A stretch of DNA of 27,998 bases from the NCBI GenBank assembly GCA_035507915.1, contig DATJNS010000231.1, positions 1-27,998 on the forward strand, given 5' to 3'. The position numbers and the translations under genes were made by a program. The notes under the pieces are model-generated. The model worked only from the letters and a program-made list of their open reading frames with translations. It was not told the DNA's origin and did no database searches. Below, one piece after another: positions 1 through 7,385 of the stretch. This DNA comes from JACQAI01 sp035507915. Lineage in GTDB: Bacteria > Pseudomonadota > Alphaproteobacteria > Elsterales > Elsteraceae. How positions within the stretch are numbered: the first letter of the stretch is position 1; each line of letters starts with the position of its first letter.

Positions 1-176
1 TCGACGACGAAATAGGTGCCGTCGGCGATCAGCTGGGTGTCGAGGCCCATGACGAGCTTGCTGGCGGCGATCTGCTCCGGTGTCAGGAATCCCACCTGCA
101 GGCGGTCGATCGCGAGCGCCATCAGGGCGGCGAGCGCGGGCGCGTCATCCGGTGTCGCGAGGCGGCAAGTCAGCAT
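1..176 (-). CDS. GNAT-family N-acetyltransferase, N-terminal part only
   Basis: The minus strand reads an open frame from an ATG at 176 that leaves the window at base 1, giving 58 residues. It begins MLTCRLATPDD and continues through ALAALMALAIDRL. This resembles the first strand and helix of GNAT acetyltransferases (the R-x-A-x-x-D-x-x-A-L-xx-L pattern), and the segment ending ADGTYFVV resembles their second strand. GNAT proteins move an acetyl group from acetyl-CoA to an amine; the substrate cannot be told from this fragment. In-frame codons continue upstream to a stop near 212 without another ATG, so 176 is the likely start, although no clear ribosome binding site precedes it. It follows the GST gene on the same strand, with a hairpin repeat between them. 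The acetyl-CoA loop lies outside the window. Confidence 0.6.
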   Translation of the reverse strand, partial: MLTCRLATPDDAPALAALMALAIDRLQVGFLTPEQIAASKLVMGLDTQLIADGTYFVV

Positions 177-215
177 CGCCGCGTTATAGCGCGTGGCATC
201 GCCCTCGCACCAATT

Positions 216-304
216 CCGTCATGGCCGGCCTCCGTGCCGGCCATGACGGCTTGGTGTTGGGCCGCGGACGGGACTCCTGGATGCCCGCGTTCGCGGGCAT
301 GACG
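216..304. repeat. Composite palindromic intergenic repeat (two hairpins)
   Basis: Two inverted repeats lie back to back between the GNAT and GST genes. The first is a perfect 14-base stem (216-229 with 236-249) around a 6-base loop, built on the core CATGGCCGGC. The second is a 9-base stem (281-289 with 292-300) with a TT loop, core ATGCCCGCG, flanked by CTCCTGG and GACGG. The second unit recurs at 3395-3480 and 21187-21264. In RNA these would form strong hairpins in the intergenic part of the minus-strand transcript. Confidence 0.8.
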
Positions 305-336
305 GGTTGGGTTGGTCGCGGCCTCCGAGCTCCCGC

Positions 337-957
337 CTACGCCTTCTCGGTGGCCAGCGCGCGTTGGACGGCGGGGCGCTCGGCCATGCGGTGGCGGTGG
401 GCGGCGAGCTTGGGCGCGCGCTTGGGGTCGAACGAGTCGCCCTCCCACCAGGTGCACAAGGTGTAGAGGTAGGGATCGGCGATCGTGTAGGTCTCGCCCA
501 TCGCCCACGGGCCGACGAACATCTCCGCCTCGATCAGCTCGAAGCAGTCGGCGACGACCTGCGGCGCCTTGCGCTTCAGCTCCTCGATCGCGGCGGGATC
601 ATCGGCCCAGCGGCTGCCGCGCACGCGGTGCGCGTGCGCCGGGTGCACCGTCGAGCACAGATAGGAGTTGAGCGCCTGGATCTTGGCGAATGTGAACGGG
701 TCGTCGAGCGGCGCCAGCCGGGCGTGCGGATGGGTCTGCGCGACGTAGGCGAGGATCGCCGGCGTCTCGGTCAGGATGCCGCGCTCGGTGACCAGCGCCG
801 GCACGCGGCCCTTCGGGTTGATCTTGAGATACTCGGGCGAGCGCTGCTGGTTGTCCTTGAAGCTGAGGCGCACCGCGTCGTACTTGGCGCCGGCCTCCTC
901 GAGCGCGATGTGCGAGGCGAGCGCGCAGGTCCCCGGGGCGTAATAGAACGTCGGCAT
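337..957 (-). CDS. Glutathione S-transferase family protein (beta-class-like)
   Basis: This 206-residue protein has the two-domain GST layout: a thioredoxin-fold N-terminal half and an all-helical C-terminal half. The opening FYYAPGTCALASHIALEEAG matches bacterial beta-class GSTs, in which the cysteine (Cys11 here) forms a mixed disulfide with glutathione. NPKGRVPAL carries the conserved cis-proline next to glutathione, and LTETPAIL is the usual glutathione-contacting turn. The ATG at 957 is preferred over one 39 bases upstream because GGGGAG sits about 7 bases before it and the conserved strand begins at once. Such enzymes conjugate or reduce electrophiles and often accompany aromatic degradation genes, which fits the Rieske oxygenase on the same strand. 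It ends downstream in the hairpin repeats at 216-304. Confidence 0.9.
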   Translation of the reverse strand: MPTFYYAPGTCALASHIALEEAGAKYDAVRLSFKDNQQRSPEYLKINPKGRVPALVTERGILTETPAILAYVAQTHPHARLAPLDDPFTFAKIQALNSYLCSTVHPAHAHRVRGSRWADDPAAIEELKRKAPQVVADCFELIEAEMFVGPWAMGETYTIADPYLYTLCTWWEGDSFDPKRAPKLAAHRHRMAERPAVQRALATEKA

Positions 958-1004
958 GGCGGTCTCCCCTCTCGATGGCTTTATCAATCTTATCATCCCC
1001 GCCC

Positions 1005-1087
1005 GTCATTGCGAGGAGCGCAAGCGACGAAGCAATCCAGAGGGCCGTCGCGCGACTCCTGGATTGCTTCGCTGCGCTCGCAATGAC
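1005..1087. repeat. Long inverted repeat, GTCATTGCGAG family
   Basis: An imperfect inverted repeat fills most of the gap between the GST start and the end of the Bug receptor. The left arm (1005-1040) starts GTCATTGCGAGGAGC and ends GAAGCAATCCAG. The right arm (1059-1087) is its complement, starting CTGGATTGCTTCGC and ending CGCAATGAC. The arms differ mainly by a few extra bases in the middle of the left arm. It is unrelated in sequence to the ATGCCCGCG hairpins nearby. Elements of this form are scattered between genes in many proteobacteria. Confidence 0.8.
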
Positions 1088-1106
1088 AGGAGGGTGCGCG
1101 CGCCAA

Positions 1107-2081
1107 TCAATTCGGCTTGGCGCCGGAGAGCCGGACGACGCGGGTCCAGCGCGCGCGCTCGGTGGCGGCCCAGGCGCGGAACTCGTCCGGCGTGCCGCCC
1201 TTGACCTGCACGCCGAGCGCCTCGAAGCGCGCGCGGAATGCCGGCGTGGCGAGCAGCGCGTTGGTCTCGGCGCCGAGCCGCGCGACGATCTCCGGCGGCG
1301 TGCCGGCAGGCGCGACGAGCCCGGTCCACGACACCGAGATCACGTCGGGATAGCCGCTCTCGGCGACCGTCGGCACGTCGGGCAGCTCGGGCGCGCGCGT
1401 CGGGCCGGCGCACGCGATGGCGCGCAGCTCGCCCGCCTTGACGCGCGGCCGCACGATCGAGATCACCTCGAAGGTCACCGGCACCTCGCCCGCGACCACC
1501 GCGGCGAGCGACTTGCCGCCGCCGTTGTAGGGCACGTGCACGCTGTCGAGCCCGGTCGCGCTGCGGAACAGCGCGTAGGTCAGATGCGGCAGCGCGCCGA
1601 CGCCGCTCGAGCCGAAGCTGAGCGCGCCCGGATGGTCGGCGCCCCAGCGCACCAGCTCGGCGATCGAATGCACCGGGAACTTCGGGTTGACGACCAGGAT
1701 CATGGGCGCGAGCGAGACCCAGGTGATCGGCGCCAACGCGGTCGCCGGGTCGTAGCTCATGGTCGGGTAGAGCGCCGGGTTGATCGCCAGCACGCTCGAG
1801 TTGGCGTAGAGCAAGGTGTAGCCGTCGGGCGCGGCGCGCACCACCGCCTCGCCGGAGAGCACGCCGCCGACGCCGGCGCGGTCCTCGATCACGAGCTTCT
1901 GCCCGAGCCGCGCGCCGAGCCCGTCGGCGACCACGCGCGCCAGCACGTCGGTCGGGCCGCCGGGATCGCCCGGCACGACCAGCCGGATCGGATGATCGGG
2001 ATAGCCGCCGGCGAGCGCGCCGGCATGCGCGGCGCCGAGCCACAGCAGCGCCGCGAGCAGCGCGTCGCGCGCGCGCCTCAT
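1107..2081 (-). CDS. Bug-family tripartite tricarboxylate transporter substrate-binding protein
   Basis: The product is 324 residues, normal for Bug/TctC extracytoplasmic receptors. It begins with a signal peptide (MRRARDALLAALLWLGAAHA) and then shows family signatures: YPDHPIRLVVPGDPGGPTD at the start of domain 1, VIEDRAGVGG, SPDGYTLL-like APDGYTLLYANSS, the VPYNGGG loop, and LPDVPTVAESGYPD followed by GLVAPAGTPPE. These receptors bind carboxylates in the periplasm and deliver them to TctA/TctB membrane subunits. No TctA or TctB lies in the window, so this is an orphan receptor. Its ATG overlaps the stop of the upstream Rieske gene by 4 bases (ATGA), which implies translational coupling, so its ligand may be the dioxygenase substrate or a related aromatic acid. 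That link is inferred. Confidence 0.93.
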   Translation of the reverse strand: MRRARDALLAALLWLGAAHAGALAGGYPDHPIRLVVPGDPGGPTDVLARVVADGLGARLGQKLVIEDRAGVGGVLSGEAVVRAAPDGYTLLYANSSVLAINPALYPTMSYDPATALAPITWVSLAPMILVVNPKFPVHSIAELVRWGADHPGALSFGSSGVGALPHLTYALFRSATGLDSVHVPYNGGGKSLAAVVAGEVPVTFEVISIVRPRVKAGELRAIACAGPTRAPELPDVPTVAESGYPDVISVSWTGLVAPAGTPPEIVARLGAETNALLATPAFRARFEALGVQVKGGTPDEFRAWAATERARWTRVVRLSGAKPN

Positions 2082-3346
2082 GACACGGAAAAGCCCATCG
2101 CCGCCTCGAACGCGCGGCGCACCGCATCGGGCTGGCCGGCCAGATGCGGGAAGATGTCGCCGTAGGTTTTGACGCGCCCGGCCTGGTACATCTTCAGCGC
2201 GTCGGCCGGCTGGCCCTCGGTCAGGATCGCGCGATCGATCACCGGCAGGTCGATGCGCCGGTTGACCGCGGGGTCGCGCACGATCGCCTTCGGGTCGCCG
2301 CCCGCCGCGACGATATCGAGGTCCGAGAGAAAGCGCTTGCGCAGCATCACGACGCCGCGGTCGCTGCGCCCGAGATGCTCCTTGGTGCGGTCGGCGATCA
2401 CGCCCTGGCCGACCCAGGCGACGAAGTCCTGCTGCATGATGTGGCTGGTGAGGAAGCGCCCGGTCTGCGGATCGGTGACCGGGCTCCACCAGTAGGGGAT
2501 GCGCGTCTGCACGAACGGCTCGCGCTCCTTGGGCACGCGGCTGAAGAACCACGTCACGCTGAGCGTCTTCGTGTCGTCGATCGGCACGCGCCACTCGAAG
2601 TGGTTGCCGGTGAACAGTGCGTTGGGCCACAGGCAGACGCGCCCGACCGTCCATAGCGGGTGCTTCTCGTCGCCGCCTTCGCGCACGCGGCGATAGACGA
2701 TGCCCCAGTCGAACTCCTCGAAGTCGACCTTCAGATGTTTCGGCGCGTTGGCGCCGTTGCCGCCGCGCAGGCGCGCGCCCCAGTTGTCGTGCATCCACTC
2801 GAAATGGATCGGGTCGATCGAGTTCTCCTGGCACTGGAACCAGTTGCACGGCACCTCGGACAGCACGATCTGGACGAAGCCGTTCTCCCAGGTGAACGGC
2901 TCCCAGGTCGGCACCAGCGGCGCCGGCGCGGGCCCCATGTAGGCCCACAAGAGCCCGGCCTTGGCCTCGACCTGGTAGGCGGTCAGGCGCACGTCGTCCC
3001 TGAAACGCAGGTCGGGATTGACCGTGTCCTCGAACGGCTGCTCGCGACAACGCCCGGTCTCGTCGAAGCGCCAGCCGTGATAGTGGCAGCGCAAGCCGCA
3101 GCTCTCGACGATGCCGTAGGACAGGTCGGCGCGGCGATGCGGGCAGTGGCGCCCGACCAGGCCGTAGGTGCCGCTGAGGTCGCGGTAGAGCACCAGGTCC
3201 TCGCCGAACAGCCGCATCGGCTTGACCGGCGTGTCGTCGAGCTCGGCGACCGCGGCGATCGGATGCCAGTAGCGGCGCAGCAGCGCGCCCATCTTGGTGC
3301 CCGGCCCGATCTCGGTGACCAGCCGGTTGGTTTCCTCGCTCAGCAT
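2078..3346 (-). CDS. Rieske non-haem iron dioxygenase, alpha subunit (phthalate 4,5-dioxygenase-like)
   Basis: This 422-residue protein carries an N-terminal Rieske domain with ligands Cys68, His70, Cys87 and His90 in CPHR and CHYHGW. A C-terminal catalytic domain follows. Asp178, His181 and His186 in IDPIHFEWMH fit the bridging Asp and the two iron-binding His, and MQQDFVAWVGQG supplies the later conserved Asp region. The segment HLGRSDRGVVMLRKR is characteristic of the phthalate/vanillate oxygenase group, which uses one alpha subunit type. Members hydroxylate or O-demethylate aromatic acids with electrons from a separate reductase. No reductase gene is in the window. The next gene on the strand is a Bug receptor with a 4-base overlap. 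The start at 3346 has only a weak AG-rich site (ACGAGA). The substrate cannot be read from sequence. Confidence 0.93.
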   Translation of the reverse strand: MLSEETNRLVTEIGPGTKMGALLRRYWHPIAAVAELDDTPVKPMRLFGEDLVLYRDLSGTYGLVGRHCPHRRADLSYGIVESCGLRCHYHGWRFDETGRCREQPFEDTVNPDLRFRDDVRLTAYQVEAKAGLLWAYMGPAPAPLVPTWEPFTWENGFVQIVLSEVPCNWFQCQENSIDPIHFEWMHDNWGARLRGGNGANAPKHLKVDFEEFDWGIVYRRVREGGDEKHPLWTVGRVCLWPNALFTGNHFEWRVPIDDTKTLSVTWFFSRVPKEREPFVQTRIPYWWSPVTDPQTGRFLTSHIMQQDFVAWVGQGVIADRTKEHLGRSDRGVVMLRKRFLSDLDIVAAGGDPKAIVRDPAVNRRIDLPVIDRAILTEGQPADALKMYQAGRVKTYGDIFPHLAGQPDAVRRAFEAAMGFSVS

Positions 3347-3394
3347 CGCGCGTCTCGTTGGTTGCCGACGATGGTACCGCCGCCAACCTGAGCC

Positions 3395-3480
3395 GTCATC
3401 CCCGCGAACGCGGGGATCCAGGAGTCACGCGAGCGATGATCGGCGCGCGCCCCTGGATGCCCGCTTTCGCGGGCATGACG
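3395..3480. repeat. Paired palindromic intergenic repeat
   Basis: Two copies of one hairpin unit face each other between the divergent Rieske and esterase genes. The left copy (3395-3426) starts GTCATCCCCGCG and ends GATCCAGGAGTC. The right copy (3453-3480) is inverted, running CTGGATGCCCGC to GGGCATGACG. Each copy is itself a stem with a tiny loop. The spacer of about 26 bases is not conserved in the other copies. Confidence 0.85.
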
Positions 3481-3520
3481 CTTTCTTTGTTCGACCGTGA
3501 TCGGTTAGCCGCACCGCCCA

Positions 3521-3550
3521 TCGACCCGGGCGTGGAAGGCAGCCTATGAT
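3521..3550 (+). promoter_or_regulatory. Possible sigma70-type promoter for the esterase-permease pair
   Basis: TATGAT at 3545-3550 differs from the -10 consensus at one base. TCGACC at 3521-3526 lies 18 bases upstream and matches four of six -35 positions. Transcription would start about 25 bases before the esterase ATG. The sequence alone gives only modest support. Confidence 0.3.
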
Positions 3551-3582
3551 GCGGGCATGAGAAACACCGGAGGAAACGGCGC

Positions 3583-5220
3583 ATGGCAGCGCGTGACGGC
3601 GCGGCGTTCGGGCGCCGCAGCTTTCTGGTCGGGACGGCGGCGATGATCGGCGCGAGCGCGCGCCGCGCGGCCGCGTCCGACGAGCCGGTCGTCGAGACCG
3701 CGTCCGGCAAGCTGCGCGGCGCCGTCGAGGACGGCATCGCGCGCTTTCTCGGCGTGCCCTACGGCGCGCCGACCGGCGGGCGCAACCGCTTCATGCCGCC
3801 GCAGAAGCCCGAGCCGTGGGGCGGCGTGCGCGACGCGCTGGCGTGGGCGGGGCACGCGCCGCAGGCGGGACCGGGTCCACGCCGGCCCGAGCTCGCCGTC
3901 TTGTCGGGCGCGCCCGACCCGGTGCCGCTGAGCGAGGACTGCCTGACCCTCAATCTGTGGACGCCCGGCGTCGACGGCGCCAAGCGGCCCGTCATGGTGT
4001 GGTACCACGGCGGCGCGTTCAGCTACGGCTCGGCCAACGGCGACCGGCTGCGCGGCGCCAACCTGGCGCGACGCGGCGACGTCGTGGTCGTCACGGTCAA
4101 CCAGCGCCTCGCCGTGCTCGGTCATTTGCATCTCGGCGAGCTCGGCGACGCGAGCTTCGCGGCGTCGGGCAACGCCGGCACGCTCGACATGCTGGCGGCG
4201 CTCGAGTGGGTGCGCGACAACGTCGCGCGCTTCGGCGGCGATCCCGGCAACGTCACGATCTTCGGCGAGTCGGGCGGCGGCGGGAAGGTCAGCACCTTGC
4301 TCGCGATGCCGGCGGCGCGCGGCCTGTTCCATCGCGCGATCGTGCAAAGCGGCTCGGCGCTGCGGCTCGGCGAGCGCGCGCGCGCCAACCGCCTGGCCGA
4401 GGCGGTGCTGCGCGAGGTCGGCCTCGCGCGCACCGAGCTCGACAAGCTGCAGGCCCTGCCCTTCCAACGCCTGCTGGCCGCGATGGGACCGGCCGAGAAG
4501 TCGCTCGGCCGCCCGCCGCAACCCTTGTTCGACCGCTACGATTTCGGTCCGCTGGTCGACGGCACGATCCTGCCCGCCCATCCGTTCGATCCCGGCGCGC
4601 CTGCGGTGTCCGACCACGTGCCCCTGATCGTCGGCGGCATGAAGGACGAGATGGCGATCTTCCTCGCCGGCGACGACGCGGTGTGGCACCGCACCCTGAC
4701 CGAGGCCGAGCTCGCGCCGCGCGTCGCCGCGGTCGCCGGCGATCACGCGCCGCGCGTGCTCGAGACCTACCGCCGGCTGCACCCGACCATGAACCCGGCC
4801 GAGCGCCTGATCACGATCCTGACCGACTCGAACTTCCGCATCCGCTCGTACCTGATGGCGGCGCGCAAGGCGGCGCGCGGCCAGGCGCCGGTCTACATGT
4901 ATTCCTTCGACTGGGAGACCCCGGTGTTCGACGGCAAGCTGAAGGCGTTCCACGCGCTCGACGTGCCGTTCACCTTCGACACGATCGATCTGGTCGGCTC
5001 GACCGACCGCGGCCCGGTCGCGCACCAGCTCGCGGCGACCATGTCGGGCACCTGGGCGCGCTTCGCGCATGGCGGCAACCCGGACAATCCGGCGATCCCG
5101 CACTGGCCGGCCTACGACACGGACCGGCGCGCGACCCTGATCCTCGACCGCGACTGCCGCATCGCCGACGACCCCGGCCGCGAGACGCGCCTGCTGTGGC
5201 AAGAGATCACGCGGACCTGA
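3583..5220 (+). CDS. Type B carboxylesterase, Tat-exported
   Basis: This 545-residue alpha/beta hydrolase belongs to the para-nitrobenzyl esterase/cholinesterase family. The nucleophile motif FGESGGGG places the catalytic serine at Ser230. WYHGGAFSYGS around residues 140-150 forms the oxyanion hole. Glu356 (MKDE) and His457 (AFHALDVPF) are in the family positions for the rest of the triad. The N-terminus holds a twin-arginine signal (GRRSFLVG at 10-17, then AMIGASARRAAA), so the folded enzyme is probably exported. GGAGGA lies 7-8 bases before the ATG. The next gene, a carboxylate symporter, starts 4 bases after its stop. Such enzymes cleave esters or carbamates; the natural substrate is unknown, though an ester releasing an organic or aromatic acid fits the neighbours. 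Confidence 0.92.
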   Translation: MAARDGAAFGRRSFLVGTAAMIGASARRAAASDEPVVETASGKLRGAVEDGIARFLGVPYGAPTGGRNRFMPPQKPEPWGGVRDALAWAGHAPQAGPGPRRPELAVLSGAPDPVPLSEDCLTLNLWTPGVDGAKRPVMVWYHGGAFSYGSANGDRLRGANLARRGDVVVVTVNQRLAVLGHLHLGELGDASFAASGNAGTLDMLAALEWVRDNVARFGGDPGNVTIFGESGGGGKVSTLLAMPAARGLFHRAIVQSGSALRLGERARANRLAEAVLREVGLARTELDKLQALPFQRLLAAMGPAEKSLGRPPQPLFDRYDFGPLVDGTILPAHPFDPGAPAVSDHVPLIVGGMKDEMAIFLAGDDAVWHRTLTEAELAPRVAAVAGDHAPRVLETYRRLHPTMNPAERLITILTDSNFRIRSYLMAARKAARGQAPVYMYSFDWETPVFDGKLKAFHALDVPFTFDTIDLVGSTDRGPVAHQLAATMSGTWARFAHGGNPDNPAIPHWPAYDTDRRATLILDRDCRIADDPGRETRLLWQEITRT

Positions 5221-5224
5221 GACC

Positions 5225-6532
5225 ATGGCGCACAGCAGCCTCAATCCGCTGGCCGACGAGTCGGCCGGCACGGTCGCGCATCGCCTCGCGTCGATCATCG
5301 GCGGCTCGATCGGCAACCTGATCGAGTGGTACGACTTCTACATCTACAATTTCTTCGCGCTGTATTTCGCCAAGGCGTTCTTCCCCAACGCCGACCCGAC
5401 GGTCCAGCTGCTCAACACCTTCGCGATCTACGCGCTCGGCTTCCTGATCCGGCCGGTCGGCGGCTGGGTGCTCGGCGTCTACGCCGACCGCCAGGGCCGG
5501 CGCGCGGCGCTGACGCTCTCCGTGACCCTGATGTGCGTCGGCTCGCTGATGATCGGCGTGATGCCGACCTATGCGACCGCGGGGCTGGCGGCGCCGCTCC
5601 TGCTGCTGCTGGCGCGCCTGCTCCAGGGCATCTCGCTGGGCGGCGAGTACGGCACCTCGGCGACCTATCTCAGCGAGATCGCGGTATCGCGCCATCGCGG
5701 CTTCTACAGCTCGTTCCAGTACGTCACCCTGATCGGCGGCCAGCTGCTCGCCAGCATCGTGCTGCTGGTGATGCAGCAGTTCTTCGTGCCGGCCGAGCTC
5801 GAGGCGTGGGGCTGGCGCGTGCCGTTCCTGATCGGCGCGGCATGCGCGCTCTACGGCTTCTACCTCCGGCGCAACCTCGCCGAGACCGAGGAGTTCCGGC
5901 GCGTCAGCGCGCAGCCGCGCGGCAACCTGATGGTCGAGCTGATGCGCCATCCGCGCGAGATCGCCATCGTGTTCGGCCTGACCATGGGCGGCACGCTCGC
6001 GTTCTACACCTACACGACCTACATGCCGACCTTCCTGGTCAACACCGTGAAGCTGACGCGCGACCAGGCGACCCAGATCTCGTTCATCACGCTGTTCATC
6101 TACATGTGCCTGCAGCCGGTGTTCGGCGCGGTCTCGGATCGCATCGGGCGCCGTCCGGTGCTGCTGTGGTTCGGCATCGCGGGCACGCTCGGCACCGCGC
6201 CGATCCTCTACGCGCTCCGCGGCACGCACGACTACACGACCGCGCTGCTGCTGGTGATGGGCGCACTCCTGATCGTGTCGGGCTACACCTCGATCAACGC
6301 CGTGGTGAAGGCCGAGCTGTTCCCCGCCGAGGTGCGCGCGCTCGGCGTCGGCCTGCCCTACGCGGTCGCGGTGTCGCTGTTCGGCGGCACCGCGCCGCTG
6401 ATCGGCCTGTGGTTCAAGGACCAGGGCCGCGAGCCCTGGTTCTTCTGGTACGTCACGCTGGTGATCTTCGTCTCGCTCCTGGTCTATGCGCTGATGCGCG
6501 ACACGCGCACCCACTCGCGCATCGCCGGCTGA
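5225..6532 (+). CDS. MFS transporter, metabolite:H+ symporter (KgtP-like)
   Basis: This 435-residue membrane protein has the twelve-helix major facilitator layout. Family marks are GNLIEWYDFYIYNFFALYFA near residue 30, the loop motif GVYADRQGRR (84-93), RLLQGISLGGEYGTSATYLS (131-150) and the second-half loop GAVSDRIGRRP (301-311). From memory, these segments closely resemble E. coli KgtP, the alpha-ketoglutarate:proton symporter of the MHS subfamily, which also includes shikimate, citrate and aromatic-acid carriers. The substrate is therefore likely a carboxylate, not necessarily ketoglutarate. The ATG follows the esterase stop by 4 bases, so the two are probably co-translated: periplasmic hydrolysis, then import of the acid. 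The stop codon lies inside a hairpin shared with the convergent pcm gene. Confidence 0.92.
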   Translation: MAHSSLNPLADESAGTVAHRLASIIGGSIGNLIEWYDFYIYNFFALYFAKAFFPNADPTVQLLNTFAIYALGFLIRPVGGWVLGVYADRQGRRAALTLSVTLMCVGSLMIGVMPTYATAGLAAPLLLLLARLLQGISLGGEYGTSATYLSEIAVSRHRGFYSSFQYVTLIGGQLLASIVLLVMQQFFVPAELEAWGWRVPFLIGAACALYGFYLRRNLAETEEFRRVSAQPRGNLMVELMRHPREIAIVFGLTMGGTLAFYTYTTYMPTFLVNTVKLTRDQATQISFITLFIYMCLQPVFGAVSDRIGRRPVLLWFGIAGTLGTAPILYALRGTHDYTTALLLVMGALLIVSGYTSINAVVKAELFPAEVRALGVGLPYAVAVSLFGGTAPLIGLWFKDQGREPWFFWYVTLVIFVSLLVYALMRDTRTHSRIAG

Positions 6533-6544
6533 CGCGCCGTCAGC
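6528..6544. terminator. Short hairpin containing both convergent stop codons
   Basis: GCTGACG (6528-6534) and CGTCAGC (6538-6544) form a perfect 7-base stem around a 3-base loop. The left arm holds the TGA of the transporter gene and the right arm the TGA of the opposite pcm gene. There is no T-run on either side, so its role as a terminator is uncertain. Confidence 0.4.
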
Positions 6545-7242
6545 GTTCGCGCGGCGGCGGGTTGCTGCGCAGCGGCACGAAGGCGACCGGCAGGATGCGC
6601 TCGACCGCGAGCTCGCCGCGCGCGTCCTTGACGCAGCGGCACAGCATCTGCCGGTCGTGCGCCGGACCGAGCGGCGCGACCAGCCTGCCGCCGGGCTTGA
6701 GCTGGCGCACCAGCGCCGGCGGCACCGCGGGCGCGGCGGCGGTCACGATCACGGCGTCGAACGGCGCGTGCTCGGGCCAACCGGCGGCGCCGTCGCCGAC
6801 GCGCACCGCGACGTTCGTGTAGCCGAGCGCGTCGAGCGCCTGGCGGGCGCGCGGCAAGCTCGGGCACCAGCTCCACGCCGAAGACCTCGGCGACCAGCCG
6901 GCTCAGCACGGCCGCCTGGTAGCCCGAGCCGGTGCCGATCTCGAGCACGCGGTCGGTCGGGCCGACGCCGAGCAGCTCGGTCATCAGCGCGACGACGAAG
7001 GGCTGCGAGATGGTCTGGCGGTAGCCGATCGCCAACGCCCGGTTGGCGTGGGCCCACTTGCGCTCGCTGGCCGGCACGAAGGCCTCGCGCGGCACCGTGC
7101 GGAGGGTCTCGCGCACCGGCAGCGACAGCCGCGCGCAGCCCGTGTAGCCCTCGGTCGCCGCGAGCTGCGCCTCGATCGCCGCGATCAGCGCATCGAGCGG
7201 ATCGTCGCGCCGACGCGCCGACGCGCTAGGCTCTGTCGACAA
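6540..7242 (-). pseudogene. pcm: Protein-L-isoaspartate O-methyltransferase, frameshifted
   Basis: Two adjoining minus-strand frames together make one Pcm protein. The first runs from 7242 and contains IGYRQTISQPFVVALMTELL, the SAM-binding strand-loop VLEIGTGSGYQ and FGVELVPELA. The second resumes with RARQALDALGYTNVAVRVGD, then GWPEHAPFDAVIVTAAAP and LKPGGRLVAPLG, ending at 6540. Removing a single base near 6853-6854 (one G of a GG pair on the plus strand) restores continuous reading with ...PELARARQAL..., exactly the family pattern. Pcm repairs isoaspartyl residues in damaged proteins using SAM. As given, the reading frame is broken after about 130 residues, either by a true mutation or by a sequencing error. 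The best start is a TTG at 7242, with no good upstream ATG in frame. It converges on the transporter gene. Confidence 0.85.
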
Positions 7243-7385
7243 GGTTCCGGCGCGGCGGGCATGGGATCGGCGTCACGGGGTCCCCCCTCTTGTGTTCGCC
7301 ACGCGCGGCCCGCATACCAAATCAACCGCCCGGCCCGAAGGCAAGGACGGGTGTGTTAGGACGGCGTGTCAGAACGGGGGGATGC

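Noticed and set aside
3544..5316. A 590-residue open frame antisense to the esterase.
   Set aside because: Its composition is Arg/Ala/Gly-rich with no recognisable domain, while the plus strand has a complete esterase with catalytic residues and signal peptide.
5207..6514. A 435-residue open frame antisense to the KgtP-like transporter.
   Set aside because: It mirrors the transporter almost exactly and is rich in His, Arg, Glu and Asp, as expected for the complement of membrane-protein codons in GC-rich DNA.
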